A DNA stretch of 64,000 nt, from contig CANRBC010000003.1 of NCBI GenBank assembly GCA_947628755.1, forward strand, positions 1 through 64,000. The letters are read 5' to 3'. The notes below the pieces were generated by a model. It saw only the letters and a program-made list of their open reading frames with translations. It ran no database searches and was not told the DNA's origin. The translations under genes were made by a program, and so were the position numbers. Shown piece by piece: positions 17,586 through 26,741 of the stretch (the first letter of the stretch is position 1; each line of letters opens with the position of its first letter). Source of the DNA: an uncultured Clostridia bacterium (GTDB taxonomy: Bacteria > Bacillota > Clostridia > Lachnospirales > CAG-274).

Positions 17586-18890
17586 ATGAATATTGCGCTT
17601 GTATGTGGACTTATAATAGCTGTCGTACTCCTTGTACTGCTTCTTATAGGCACGCCCATATCAACTGCCATTGGCATTTCCTCCATACTTGCAATACTGC
17701 CTGTTCTCGATACAAACGCCGCCTTTCTTACGGGAGCGCAGAGGACATTTTCGGGTATATCGGTATTTACCCTTATTGCAATACCCTTTTTTATACTGGC
17801 AGGAAATATTATGAACCGAGGCGGTATTGCCACAAGGCTTATTAACTTTGCAAAGGTAATAACAGGCACTATACCCGGCGCTCTCGCCCATACCAACGTA
17901 CTGGCAAATATGCTTTTCGGCGCAATATCCGGTTCAGGCGTTGCCTCTGCTTCGGCTATGGGTACTATAATAGGTCCTATTGAGGAAAAGGAGGGCTATG
18001 ACAAGAACTATTCCGCAGCGGTAAATATCGCCTCTGCACCTACGGGACTTCTTATACCGCCAAGCAATGTGCTTATTACATTTTCACTTGTAAGCGGCGG
18101 AACCTCCGTAGCGGCTCTTTTCATGGCAGGCTATATTCCCGGCATACTCTGGGGCTTTGCGTGTATGGCGGTAGCTTTTATAATAGCAAGCAAAAGAGGA
18201 TATAAAACTACCGACAGAATAAAGGGCTCCAAAGCCGTTACCACTCTGCTTGACGCCATACCCTCCCTTTTGCTTATAGTAATAGTAATAGGCGGTATCA
18301 TAAAGGGCATATTTACGGCAACAGAGGGTTCTGTTGTAGCCGTTGTATACAGTCTTATACTTTCTCTTTTCTTCTACAAAACAATAAAATTCAGCGAGCT
18401 GTATGAAATATTCAGAGCAAGCGCCGAAACTACGGGTATCATAGTGTTCTTAATAGGCGTATCCAGTATAATGGCGTGGGTAATGGCATTTACAGGCATA
18501 CCCTCCGCAATTTCGGCGGGACTTCTGGGCATAAGCAATAATCCCGTTGTAATACTTCTTATTATAAATATCGTGCTTTTGTTCGTAGGAACATTTATGG
18601 ATATAACACCTGCCATACTTATATTTACGCCTATATTTATGCCTGTGTGTACAGAGCTTGGCATGAGCCCCGTACAGTTCGGCATAATGCTTGTGCTGAA
18701 TCTCTGTATAGGCACAATAACTCCTCCTGTGGGAAATATACTTTTTGTAGGCGTAAGGGTGGCAAAGACAAAAATAGAGGAGGTCATAAAACCGCTTCTG
18801 CTATATTACGCAGTAATAATAGGAGTGCTTCTTCTTGTGACCTTTGTACCGGCAATATCCACATTTTTACCAAATTTAATGGGTTATTAG
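17586..18890 (+). CDS. dctM: TRAP transporter large permease (DctM type)
   Basis: This 434-residue membrane protein is the ion-driven transport channel of the TRAP system. It is almost wholly hydrophobic, with about 12 predicted helices. Family motifs include PFFILAGNIMNRGGIATRLI, GAISGSGVASASAMGT, PTGLLIPPSNVLI and, in the second half, GTFMDITPAILI and LCIGTITPPVGN. It starts immediately after dctQ behind GGAGGTGA, and ends 10 nt before the uronate dehydrogenase gene, so transporter and enzyme share a transcript. Confidence 0.95.
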   Translation: MNIALVCGLIIAVVLLVLLLIGTPISTAIGISSILAILPVLDTNAAFLTGAQRTFSGISVFTLIAIPFFILAGNIMNRGGIATRLINFAKVITGTIPGALAHTNVLANMLFGAISGSGVASASAMGTIIGPIEEKEGYDKNYSAAVNIASAPTGLLIPPSNVLITFSLVSGGTSVAALFMAGYIPGILWGFACMAVAFIIASKRGYKTTDRIKGSKAVTTLLDAIPSLLLIVIVIGGIIKGIFTATEGSVVAVVYSLILSLFFYKTIKFSELYEIFRASAETTGIIVFLIGVSSIMAWVMAFTGIPSAISAGLLGISNNPVVILLIINIVLLFVGTFMDITPAILIFTPIFMPVCTELGMSPVQFGIMLVLNLCIGTITPPVGNILFVGVRVAKTKIEEVIKPLLLYYAVIIGVLLLVTFVPAISTFLPNLMGY

Positions 18891-18900
18891 AGGTGATAAA

Positions 18901-20478
18901 ATGAAACTGAACAAGCAGGAATTAGGCAAAATAAAGAAATGGCAAAGGGCAGGCTTCAAGCTGCCCGAATACGATATAGACAAGGTAAGGCAGAAAACTC
19001 TTGAAGCTCCTCAATGGCTGCACATGGGCGCAGGAAATATATTCAGAGCCTTTCCCGCCCGTATATGCCAGGAGTTGCTGAACAAGGGAATTATGGATAC
19101 GGGCATAATCGCCGCCGAGGGCTACGACTATGAAATATGCGACAGAGTGCTTCAGCCCTATGACAATCTGACAGCCGCCGTGACGCTTAAAGCCGACGGC
19201 ACCATAGAAAAGGAAATTGTTGCAAGTATATGCGCCTGTGTAAGAGCCGACAAGCATTTCATAGAGGACTGGAATCTGCTGGAAAGAGTATTTAAAGCTC
19301 CCTCTCTTAAAATGGTATCTCTCACCATTACGGAAAAGGGTTACAGCGTTACGGACAATGTGGATATTGATTGCAGACCCGTTGACGCCAAAAGCTATAT
19401 AGGCAAGCTGGCATATCTGTGCTGGCTCAGATTTGCAGAGGGGCATCCTCTTACTCTTGTAAGCATGGATAACTGCTCTCATAACGGGGATATTCTTAAG
19501 GCTGCCCTTAAGGTATATGTAAACAGCTGGTGCGAAAAGGGTTATACAGACGGTAAATTTTCGGATTATATGGAGAACAGCGTAAGCTATCCCTGTACTA
19601 TGATAGACAAAATAACCCCAAGACCCTCCGAGGGAGTACAGGAGCTTCTGGAGGAGGCGGGACTTGAGGATACAGACACAATAGTCACCTCCAAAAACAC
19701 ATACGCAGCGCCCTTTGTAAATGCCGAGGAGGCGGAGTATCTCATAATAGAGGACAATTTCAAAAACGGTAAACTGCCTCTTGACAAGGCAGGCGTTATA
19801 TATACAAACAGAGAGACCGTAGACAAGGTGGAAAAAATGAAGGTATGCACCTGCCTTAATCCTCTGCATACAGCTCTTGCCCTATTCGGCTGTATACTCG
19901 GCTATGACAGAATATCCGAGGAAATGGAGGATACAGACCTTGTAAAGCTAATAAAGGGCGTAGGCTACAGAGAGGGACTGCCTGTTGTGACAGACCCAAA
20001 GATTATTTCGCCAAAGGAATTTATTGATGAGGTAATAAATACAAGGCTTCCCAATCCCTTTATAGAGGATATACCTCAGAGAATAGCCTGCGACACCTCT
20101 CAGAAGGTAGGAGTGCGCTTTGGCGAGACAATAAAGGCTTACGCCGCTTCACAGGGACTTAACGTAAAAGAGCTTGAATATATACCCATAGTTATAGCAG
20201 GCTGGTGCAGATACCTTATGGCAGTAGACGATTTAGGCAACAGCTTTGAACCAAGTCCCGACCCTCTGCTCAGGGAGCTTACGGATATTATGAAGGAGGT
20301 CAAGCCAGGGGATAATACCAACGCCGTAAAAGCCGTAAGCAAAATAATATCAAGAGCAGATATTTTCGGCGTGGATTTGTACAGCGTAGGTCTGGGAGAA
20401 AAGATAGAAAAGTATTTCTGCGATATGAACAAGGGCATAGGAGCGGTAAGGAACGTTTTGGAAAGAATAGGCGAATAA
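18901..20478 (+). CDS. uxuB: Mannitol dehydrogenase-family oxidoreductase, probable fructuronate reductase
   Basis: This NAD-dependent polyol/hexuronate dehydrogenase has 525 residues, slightly longer than E. coli UxuB (486). The N-terminal Rossmann part has WLHMGAGNIFRAFPARI and the family segment VSMDNCSHNGDILKAA. The catalytic domain shows VSYPCTMIDKITPRPSE (with the catalytic Lys) and CTCLNPLHTALALFG. In the uronate pathway this enzyme interconverts D-fructuronate and D-mannonate; tagaturonate reductase activity (UxaB-like) cannot be excluded by eye. It follows dctM by 10 nt and so sits in an uptake-plus-catabolism operon. The symbol rests on family and context. Confidence 0.8.
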   Translation: MKLNKQELGKIKKWQRAGFKLPEYDIDKVRQKTLEAPQWLHMGAGNIFRAFPARICQELLNKGIMDTGIIAAEGYDYEICDRVLQPYDNLTAAVTLKADGTIEKEIVASICACVRADKHFIEDWNLLERVFKAPSLKMVSLTITEKGYSVTDNVDIDCRPVDAKSYIGKLAYLCWLRFAEGHPLTLVSMDNCSHNGDILKAALKVYVNSWCEKGYTDGKFSDYMENSVSYPCTMIDKITPRPSEGVQELLEEAGLEDTDTIVTSKNTYAAPFVNAEEAEYLIIEDNFKNGKLPLDKAGVIYTNRETVDKVEKMKVCTCLNPLHTALALFGCILGYDRISEEMEDTDLVKLIKGVGYREGLPVVTDPKIISPKEFIDEVINTRLPNPFIEDIPQRIACDTSQKVGVRFGETIKAYAASQGLNVKELEYIPIVIAGWCRYLMAVDDLGNSFEPSPDPLLRELTDIMKEVKPGDNTNAVKAVSKIISRADIFGVDLYSVGLGEKIEKYFCDMNKGIGAVRNVLERIGE

Positions 20479-20549
20479 AAATACCTCCTCATTTGATATA
20501 AATCCATTGAAAAATTTGACTTAGAGTTCTCCTCTTTATTGCAAAAAAT

Positions 20550-20598
20550 AAGCCGAGGTAGAATTTGAGGTATCGCCTCAAGTCATGCCTCGGCTTTT
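20550..20598. terminator. Bidirectional terminator between uxuB-like gene and kduI
   Basis: The outer stem is AAGCCGAGG (20550-20558) with CCTCGGCTT (20588-20596), followed by TT; the inner stem is TTGAGG / CCTCAA. A preceding run of A (minus-strand T) lets it serve both converging operons. The rest of 20479-20649 shows nothing else. Confidence 0.75.
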
Positions 20599-20649
20599 AG
20601 ATTACAGAGCTTTCAGACAGTCTGAAAACGTCTTTTTTATATGTTTTAA

Positions 20650-21519
20650 TTATTTAAGCTCGCCTGTCTTTAAGAAGTCCTGATCGTCGTAGTCCTTGTT
20701 CTCGCCAACCATACCCCATATAAACGTATATGCCTTAGTGCCTACGCCGCTGTGAATAGACCAGCTTGGAGAAATAACGGCTGATTCGTTTTTCATAACG
20801 ATGTGTCTTGTTTCGTCGGGCTTGCCCATCATGTGGAATACAACATTGTCGTCGTCCATATCGAAGTAGAGATATACCTCCATACGTCTTTCATGAGTAT
20901 GGCATGGCATAGTATTCCAGTTAGAGCCTGCATCCAGCTTTGTAAGACCCATAGCAAGCTGACAGCTGCCGTATTCAACGCCGTCTCTCTGAGAAAGTCT
21001 TGCAAATACCTCGTCGTGTATATACTGATTTATAGTTCTCTTGTTGCAGTCCTCAAGTGAGCCTAAAGGCTTGTGATTAGCGTCGTCGTAGGTAATAAGT
21101 ACCGTAGGATATGTTCTGTGAGCCGTACCTGAATTGGTGTAGAACTTAGGCGGATTTGCAGGGTCTTTAGCCGCAAAGGAGATTTCCTTTGTACCCATAC
21201 CAACATAAATTGCGTCGCCGTTGTTTACCTCATATTCCTTACCGTCAACTGTAACTATACCGTCGCCGCCGATATTAATAGAGCCGAGCTCTCTTCTCTG
21301 AAGGAAATACTCTGCCGCAAGCTCCTTGCTGCCCTCTAATTTAATAGGCTCTGTGGTGGGAGTGATGCCGCCGAATATTATCCTGTCGTTATGACTGTAT
21401 ACCAGCTTAGCCTCGCCCGGAACGAATACGTTCTCAACAAGGAAATGCTCTCTCAGCTGACTTGTGGTGTAGTGCTTAACATCATCAAAATGATTTGAAT
21501 ATCTGACTTCTAATTTCAT
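20650..21519 (-). CDS. kduI: 5-dehydro-4-deoxy-D-glucuronate isomerase
   Basis: KduI converts 5-keto-4-deoxyuronate, derived from unsaturated uronates released by pectate or glycosaminoglycan lyases, to 3-deoxy-D-glycero-2,5-hexodiulosonate. This copy has 289 residues, the usual length. The zinc site is visible as CHTHERRMEVY (two His and Glu) and SIHSGVG (third His); the C-terminus GENKDYDDQDFL is typical. ATG 21519 is chosen over ATG 21525, because GGAGGT directly abuts the latter and is correctly spaced for the former. It is the second gene of the kdgK-kduI unit. Confidence 0.95.
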   Translation of the reverse strand: MKLEVRYSNHFDDVKHYTTSQLREHFLVENVFVPGEAKLVYSHNDRIIFGGITPTTEPIKLEGSKELAAEYFLQRRELGSINIGGDGIVTVDGKEYEVNNGDAIYVGMGTKEISFAAKDPANPPKFYTNSGTAHRTYPTVLITYDDANHKPLGSLEDCNKRTINQYIHDEVFARLSQRDGVEYGSCQLAMGLTKLDAGSNWNTMPCHTHERRMEVYLYFDMDDDNVVFHMMGKPDETRHIVMKNESAVISPSWSIHSGVGTKAYTFIWGMVGENKDYDDQDFLKTGELK

Positions 21520-21544
21520 TATCATACCTCCGTGATATTTTAAA

Positions 21545-21571
21545 GAGCTGAGAGCCTAAAGCTCTCAGCTC
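21545..21571. other. Intercistronic hairpin before kduI
   Basis: A perfect 11-bp stem, GAGCTGAGAGC / GCTCTCAGCTC with loop CTAAA, lies 26 nt upstream of the kduI start. It could stabilise or attenuate the kduI part of the message; there is no convincing T tract on either strand. Confidence 0.6.
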
Positions 21572-21693
21572 AAAAAGATTTACAATATAAATTTAGCGGT
21601 CTGTTTTCCTCGCTGAGACCTTGCTTTCCGTGCGTCGCCTTATGTCTGCGACATAACCCTTTGGCACGCCGCAAGGGCTCGGAAGAACATAAC

Positions 21694-21726
21694 GTAAAAT
21701 AAATTTACGGTGTAAATTTATTTTAC
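21694..21726. other. Hairpin directly after the kdgK stop
   Basis: A perfect 15-bp AT-rich stem, GTAAAATAAATTTAC / GTAAATTTATTTTAC with a 3-nt loop, abuts the kdgK stop codon. A related TTACAATATAAATTTA occurs at 21575-21591. The intervening 100 bp (21597-21690) is GC-richer than its surroundings and non-coding, perhaps an old insertion. Confidence 0.6.
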
Positions 21727-22749
21727 CTATCTCTGAACTCTGCCTGAACCGTCGCAGGACTCAACCTCAGCTCTTGTAACAAGGTTGAAGTCGCCGGGGA
21801 TAGTGTGCTTAAGAGCAGATGCGGAAACTGCAAACTCAAGAGCAGCCTTCATATCCTTGCCGTCCATAAGACCACAGATAAGACCACCTGCAAAGGAGTC
21901 GCCGCCGCCAACTCTGTCTACTATGGGATTGATGTCGTATCTTGTTGAACGATAGAACTCTCTTGTCTTGCCGTCCATTATACAAGCTGACCAACCGTTG
22001 TGAGAAGCAGAGAAGGACTCTCTTAATGAAGAAATAACATACTTGAAGCCGAACTTGTCGCACATCTGATTGAAAATGTCAACATAGCCTGCCATTTCAA
22101 GCTCGCCGCTTGTAACGTCTGTATTGCCAGGCTTGAAGCCGAGAACCTTTTCAGCGTCCTCTTCGTTGCCGATACATACGTCAACATACTGCATAAGGTT
22201 AGTCATAACCTTCTGAGCCTTTTCTGATGACCATAATTTCTTTCTGAAGTTAAGGTCACAGGAAACAGTAACGCCCTTAGCCTTAGCAGCCTTACAAGCA
22301 GCCTCTGTTACCTCTGCAGCTATATCTGAAACAGCGGGAGTGATTCCTGTAAAGTGGAACCAGTCAGCGCCCTCGAAAATAGCGTCGAAGTCGAACTTAT
22401 CAGCAGTAGCTGTAGCGATAGAGGAATGTGCTCTGTCGTATACTACGTTAGAAGCTCTCATAGAAGCGCCTGTCTCAAGATAGTAGATACCAAGTCTTTC
22501 GCCGCACTTAGCAATGTGCTTAGTCTCAACGCCGTACTTTCTTAAAGCTGCGATAGCGCACTCGCCGATAGGATTGTCGGGAACAGCAGTAACGAATTCT
22601 GCATCATGACCGTAATTAGATAAAGATACAGCTACGTTAGCCTCGCCGCCACCGTAGTTAATATCAAACTTTGTTGCCTGAATAAATCTTTCATTGCCGG
22701 GAGTAGATAATCTTAACATGATCTCGCCCATTGTAACTATTTTGCCCAT
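21727..22749 (-). CDS. kdgK: 2-keto-3-deoxygluconate kinase, PfkB family
   Basis: This sugar kinase (340 residues) phosphorylates 2-keto-3-deoxy-D-gluconate to KDPG, the convergence point of the two hexuronate branches represented here (UxuB-like and KduI). The PfkB signatures are GGGEANVAVSLSNYGHDAEFV near the N-terminus and VDRVGGGDSFAGGLICGLM near the C-terminus, the latter holding the catalytic Asp with GGGD in place of the commoner GAGD. DLNFRKKLW in the middle is typical of KdgK. It has its own strong promoter. No KDPG aldolase (kdgA) is in the window, so the last pathway step must be encoded elsewhere. Confidence 0.9.
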   Translation of the reverse strand: MGKIVTMGEIMLRLSTPGNERFIQATKFDINYGGGEANVAVSLSNYGHDAEFVTAVPDNPIGECAIAALRKYGVETKHIAKCGERLGIYYLETGASMRASNVVYDRAHSSIATATADKFDFDAIFEGADWFHFTGITPAVSDIAAEVTEAACKAAKAKGVTVSCDLNFRKKLWSSEKAQKVMTNLMQYVDVCIGNEEDAEKVLGFKPGNTDVTSGELEMAGYVDIFNQMCDKFGFKYVISSLRESFSASHNGWSACIMDGKTREFYRSTRYDINPIVDRVGGGDSFAGGLICGLMDGKDMKAALEFAVSASALKHTIPGDFNLVTRAEVESCDGSGRVQR

Positions 22750-22783
22750 TGGAAAATTCCTCCTTTTAAATATAAATTGTCTT

Positions 22784-22801
22784 GCTATGCTTGTACATAG
22801 C
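22784..22801. promoter_or_regulatory. Possible operator in the kdgK leader
   Basis: GCTATG-CTTGTA-CATAGC is a perfect 6-bp inverted repeat just downstream of the -10 element, around +5 of the transcript. That is a typical location for a repressor site, such as a KdgR-like regulator; no regulator gene is adjacent. Confidence 0.4.
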
Positions 22802-22811
22802 TTCTGTTATA

Positions 22812-22840
22812 ATTATAACATAAAAAATTTTCCATAGCAA
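22812..22840 (-). promoter_or_regulatory. Promoter of kdgK-kduI
   Basis: On the minus strand, TTGCTA (22840-22835), a 17-nt spacer and TATAAT (22817-22812) with an extended TG motif give a strong sigma-A promoter, with a start site near 22805. Confidence 0.8.
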
Positions 22841-22894
22841 CACTATATTTCATAAATTTTACAAAAATATTAGCATCAGATTACAGGGCTTTGG

Positions 22895-23758
22895 CTATTC
22901 TGTCGTATAAATTTTGTTTTCAGCATCGGGATATGTGAAAACATAGCTTTCGTCCACGTTATTGTTGCCATTTGGCGCAACAGGGTCTACCGGAACTACA
23001 TTTACGGTGGACATATCCTTCTCCTGCTGTACTTCGGGTATCTCAGGCACAGAGTCTATGTCCTGTTCCTGCTGTATTTCGGAGCTTTCGGATTCAGAAT
23101 CTCTGTGCCATTCCGCCGTAGGTCCGTCTTCTCCGGATATTGTTACATTATCAGGGTCGGGAGCATAATTTTGCTTATATCCCTTGTAGGTTATAAGGGA
23201 CTGGCTGTTGTTGAGCTTTATAAGTCTGTCCTCGTCTGCAGGATTTACATGAAGCTCCGCTTCTATTTCAGTTCCCCTGTTATAGTCGTATATTTTTCTT
23301 TCCTTTATGTCCCGAAGGATCTCTCTGAAATTTTCAAAGTCATCGTTGCGGTAGTTCTGGTCATAATGTAACCATGAAAGAGAATTTACGGGATGCTCGG
23401 AAATATAGAGCATATCATCGTTCCATATATAATACTCGTTATCGATTTCAAGCTGAAATCTGCTGTAATCCGAGGTATGGGATACAAGCGCGTGTATTTC
23501 TCCCTGAGGCACATTCTCATCGGGTATTATTTCCATGGGAGAGGAATTTATCCTCATATTTTCTTCGTTGTAGTATACAGGCTTGTCTTCGGGCAGCTTT
23601 ACCGTTATTGTATCTGTTGTAAGCTCATTATCAGGGTATTTCCTGCCCTCGTATTCAAAGCTCTGCACCTCTGCAAATATTACTCCGCCGCCTATACCGC
23701 AGAGCAAAAGACCTACGCCGAACATTATGCCTATTGTCATCAAAAATTTATGCTTCAT
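22895..23758 (-). CDS. Membrane-anchored DUF4097-like protein
   Basis: The function of this 287-residue protein is unknown. One N-terminal transmembrane anchor (about residues 6-28) is followed by an extracytoplasmic region predicted to be beta-rich (about 30-200). The tail (215-287) is acidic, low in complexity and rich in E, S, Q and P. Position after PadR and HAAS genes, with an 11-nt overlap, matches the common Firmicutes trio in which the third gene is a DUF4097 (putative adhesin/beta-helix) protein. The sequence itself is too diverged to be sure, and the last part lacks the usual repeated GDVxI-like segments. Confidence 0.6.
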   Translation of the reverse strand: MKHKFLMTIGIMFGVGLLLCGIGGGVIFAEVQSFEYEGRKYPDNELTTDTITVKLPEDKPVYYNEENMRINSSPMEIIPDENVPQGEIHALVSHTSDYSRFQLEIDNEYYIWNDDMLYISEHPVNSLSWLHYDQNYRNDDFENFREILRDIKERKIYDYNRGTEIEAELHVNPADEDRLIKLNNSQSLITYKGYKQNYAPDPDNVTISGEDGPTAEWHRDSESESSEIQQEQDIDSVPEIPEVQQEKDMSTVNVVPVDPVAPNGNNNVDESYVFTYPDAENKIYTTE

Positions 23759-24749
23759 AAACGCTCTCCTCCTTTTTGCCGAATTTTGTAAAATACACCA
23801 GCTTTACTATAAAAGCAAACACGGCTATGGCGCACAAATCAAAGCCCAGTGTACATATTGCAAGTCCCCATGCAGGATAGCCTGTAAAAGCAGCGACAAG
23901 AAGCACGCCGAACCCTACTATTGCAAAAAACATCATAAATGCGTAGGGTAAAAGGGTAAAGAAAACGCCTATTCTTATGCACAGCATAACTATTCTGAAC
24001 AAAAATCCCATAAAATCATAGTCTGCAAGGCTCTTATGCTCCTTCCTTGGCTTTGTTTCTTCCGCTTTGACATTATTTTCTTCACTTACTGCAGTTTCAT
24101 TTACAACCTTTTCGCTCTCCACGATATTGCTCTCCACTTTATTGCCTCCTTTTTTAATTATTTTGAATACGGAATCCCTTATGTATGCGACAACAAGCGT
24201 CACAGCTACGCAAAAGCCCGTTACCGCATATATAAATCTTATCAATATCCATAGATATTTTCCTACGGGAATACCCAGTATATGAGGGAACATATCTCTC
24301 AGGAATATCATTCCCAGATGATTGACGATAAAATATCCCAGTCCGTATACGAAAAATATTATTACAAAAATAATAAGTCCCTTTAAGAACAGCGCAAACA
24401 GAGTTGATAATTTGTTGCTCAGAATAAAGCCTGTGCTTTCATTTATAAATGCCTTTATTTTATTAAATGTTTTTCTGAATATGCCTACCCCGTTATTTAT
24501 AGCCTTTCCCGCTATTTTGCTGTCTATATGGCTTTTTCTGTAATTCGGGTCTACATTATAGGCGCTAAGTATGTCGTCTACAAAGCTCTCTATATCGCCG
24601 AAGTCCTTTATTGCCTCCTCCTCGCTTTTTCCGGACTGTATTTTCATATCTATGTGCTGTGAATACTCGCTTTTGATATCCTCCCTTTCCTTTTCATTCA
24701 GTACGGAAAGTCTTTTGTCCAGATATTTAAAAAATTCGTTTTTAGTCAT
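23748..24749 (-). CDS. HAAS/DUF1700-domain membrane protein
   Basis: The N-terminal HAAS domain (about residues 1-75, [37 protein letters not shown]) is the PadR-associated helical signalling domain. Several transmembrane helices (about 105-180 and 240-320) and an acidic linker with poly-Glu/Lys character near 195-230 follow. Such proteins are encoded with PadR regulators and are thought to act in envelope-stress sensing. ATG 24749 is chosen, since the in-frame GTG at 24761 touches the ribosome-binding site. The start overlaps the padR stop by 8 nt (ATGACTAA). Confidence 0.85.
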   Translation of the reverse strand: MTKNEFFKYLDKRLSVLNEKEREDIKSEYSQHIDMKIQSGKSEEEAIKDFGDIESFVDDILSAYNVDPNYRKSHIDSKIAGKAINNGVGIFRKTFNKIKAFINESTGFILSNKLSTLFALFLKGLIIFVIIFFVYGLGYFIVNHLGMIFLRDMFPHILGIPVGKYLWILIRFIYAVTGFCVAVTLVVAYIRDSVFKIIKKGGNKVESNIVESEKVVNETAVSEENNVKAEETKPRKEHKSLADYDFMGFLFRIVMLCIRIGVFFTLLPYAFMMFFAIVGFGVLLVAAFTGYPAWGLAICTLGFDLCAIAVFAFIVKLVYFTKFGKKEESVYEA

Positions 24750-25068
24750 TTTTATTTTCACTCTCCTTTATAAATTCCTCTACCCTCTTGTAAAAATCCT
24801 CCCATTCCTTTTGCAGATTGTCCTTATAGACCTTGCCTGCCAGAGTGAGATGATAATACTTACGAGGAGGACCTTCCGTAGATTCCTTAAGATAGGTTTC
24901 AAAATAATGCTCGTTTGTAAGACGCTTGAGCAAGGGATATATAGTTCCCTCGTTTACATCTATTATTTTGGAAACCTCGGAAACAAGCTCATAGCCGTAC
25001 ATATCCCTTCCCGTTACCGATATTAACACAATAAGCTCAAGAACACCTTTTTTAAACTGCGTATTCAA
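24742..25068 (-). CDS. PadR-family transcriptional regulator
   Basis: This is a 108-residue winged-helix repressor that probably controls its own operon. It has the PadR core: [41 protein letters not shown] and [14 protein letters not shown]. The TTG at 25068 is preferred to the upstream GTG at 25077. AGGTGA then lies about 6 nt upstream, and most PadR proteins of this group start with MNTQFKKG. The divergent intergenic region to htrA (25078-25355) is very AT-rich and no clear operator could be picked out. Confidence 0.9.
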   Translation of the reverse strand: MNTQFKKGVLELIVLISVTGRDMYGYELVSEVSKIIDVNEGTIYPLLKRLTNEHYFETYLKESTEGPPRKYYHLTLAGKVYKDNLQKEWEDFYKRVEEFIKESENKND

Positions 25069-25355
25069 ATATGTCACCTGCCCTTCTCATATACGTTTAC
25101 TCCAATTTCATAATATCACCACTACTATGTTTTGTCAAGTACCAAAAAAATTATAGTATTATAAAAATCAATAATACTAAATACTCCCATTTTTTACAAT
25201 TATTAAATAATTATTATGTATAGATTAAGCAATAATGAAATATAAATTAAACGCTGATTAAAAATATATGCCGTATACATTGTTTACATTTTATTAACAC
25301 TTTTATTTTAAAATGTGGTAAAATGAATTTAGATAAAAATGAAGGAGGTTTTTGT

Positions 25356-26729
25356 ATGTTGGATAATGAAAACAAGAATTTCGACGAAGCCGACGGTGTT
25401 GTGTCAGAATCAAGCGCCGAAGCTAAAGAAGATAATTTTACAGACATAAGAGAATACTCAGCCGACGAACATATCGACTTGGTTGAGGAAAACGCAGCTC
25501 ACGAGGAAAGCGCCTATACGCCTGCTCCCGAAGAAAAGCCCGTAAAGAAAAAATACAGCTATAAGAAAAGCATAGCCGTAGGTCTTGCAGGCGTTATACT
25601 GGGCGGCGCTTCAATGGGTTATTGCCTTGGCGTGGGACTTAACGCTTCCTCTGCCCTTACACATTCTGTTGAAAATATAATAAACGGCGATTTTTCATTT
25701 GACAATATTAATGAAGAAACCGAGGCAGAGCCAGTTGCAGGAGGAGATCTTGCTCCCTCCGGCAGCAGTATTGCCGAAACCGTAAAGTCCGTTGAGAATT
25801 CCGTTGTAAACATAAATATAACGGCACAGGTAACAGGAGGCTGGTTCGGTCAGACCTACGAAAGCGAAGGCTCAGGCTCAGGCATAATATATAAGGTAGA
25901 CGGCGACAAGGTATATATAGTTACCAATAATCACGTTGTAGAGGACGCTACGACCGTGTCCATATCCGTTACGGGCAACGAACAGGTAAACGCCAAGCTG
26001 GTAGGCAAAGACGCAACATCAGACCTTGCAGTCATATATGTAAGCAAGGCAGACCTTGAAAAGGCAGGCATTACCGGTATTAAAGCGGCTGTTTTCGGAA
26101 ATTCCGACAATATGCAGGTAGGCGAGAACGTAATTGCCATAGGCAACGCTCTCGGCAGAGGCAAGACCGCTACACTTGGTATAATAAGCGCAGCCAACAA
26201 GACTATAAATATAGACGGCAAAAAGCTTACAATGCTCCAGACGGACGCCGCAATCAATCCGGGCAACAGCGGCGGCGCTCTTGTCAATACCAACGGCGAG
26301 GTCATAGGCATCAACACAGCCAAATACTCAAGCTATGACAACAGCGTTGAAGGCACAGGCTACGCTATACCCGTATCCACAGCCAAAGAGGTTATAAATT
26401 CACTTGTGGAAAAGGGTACTGTGGATAAGCCTTATCTGGGAATTTCAGGCTATACCATAGACGAGAATTTCCAAAGAATATACGGTATCAATGAAAAAGG
26501 TATATTTATAGGCAAGGTAGAAAGCAATTCTGCCGCAGAAAAGGCAGGCCTGCAGATAAGCGATATAATTACGGCAATCGACGGTACTCCCGTTACCACA
26601 ATAGAAGAATTGTCCGCTCAGATAAGCAAACACAAATCAGGCGACCAGATAACGCTTACCATTCTGAGAAATATCGATAATGAAATGACCGTTAAGGCGA
26701 CCCTGACAAATCTCAACGAACAGTTCTAA
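25356..26729 (+). CDS. HtrA/DegP-type membrane-anchored serine protease with PDZ domain
   Basis: This 457-residue protease probably degrades misfolded envelope proteins. An acidic cytoplasmic N-terminus (about 1-65) precedes one transmembrane helix (about 68-92). The trypsin-like domain (about 140-335) has His in VTNNHVVED, Asp in TSDLAVIYV and Ser in NPGNSGGALV. One PDZ domain (about 350-445, KPYLGISGYTI, AAEKAGLQISDIITAIDG) closes the protein. ATG 25356 follows AAGGAGG by 7 nt; the in-frame ATG at 25323 lies upstream of that site. It forms a tandem with the next gene, 12 nt apart. Confidence 0.94.
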   Translation: MLDNENKNFDEADGVVSESSAEAKEDNFTDIREYSADEHIDLVEENAAHEESAYTPAPEEKPVKKKYSYKKSIAVGLAGVILGGASMGYCLGVGLNASSALTHSVENIINGDFSFDNINEETEAEPVAGGDLAPSGSSIAETVKSVENSVVNINITAQVTGGWFGQTYESEGSGSGIIYKVDGDKVYIVTNNHVVEDATTVSISVTGNEQVNAKLVGKDATSDLAVIYVSKADLEKAGITGIKAAVFGNSDNMQVGENVIAIGNALGRGKTATLGIISAANKTINIDGKKLTMLQTDAAINPGNSGGALVNTNGEVIGINTAKYSSYDNSVEGTGYAIPVSTAKEVINSLVEKGTVDKPYLGISGYTIDENFQRIYGINEKGIFIGKVESNSAAEKAGLQISDIITAIDGTPVTTIEELSAQISKHKSGDQITLTILRNIDNEMTVKATLTNLNEQF

Positions 26730-26741
26730 GGAGGAATGTAT

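Noticed and set aside
18922-19869. 315-codon open frame on the minus strand
   Set aside because: It mirrors the uxuB-like gene, which has full family motifs and good initiation signals.
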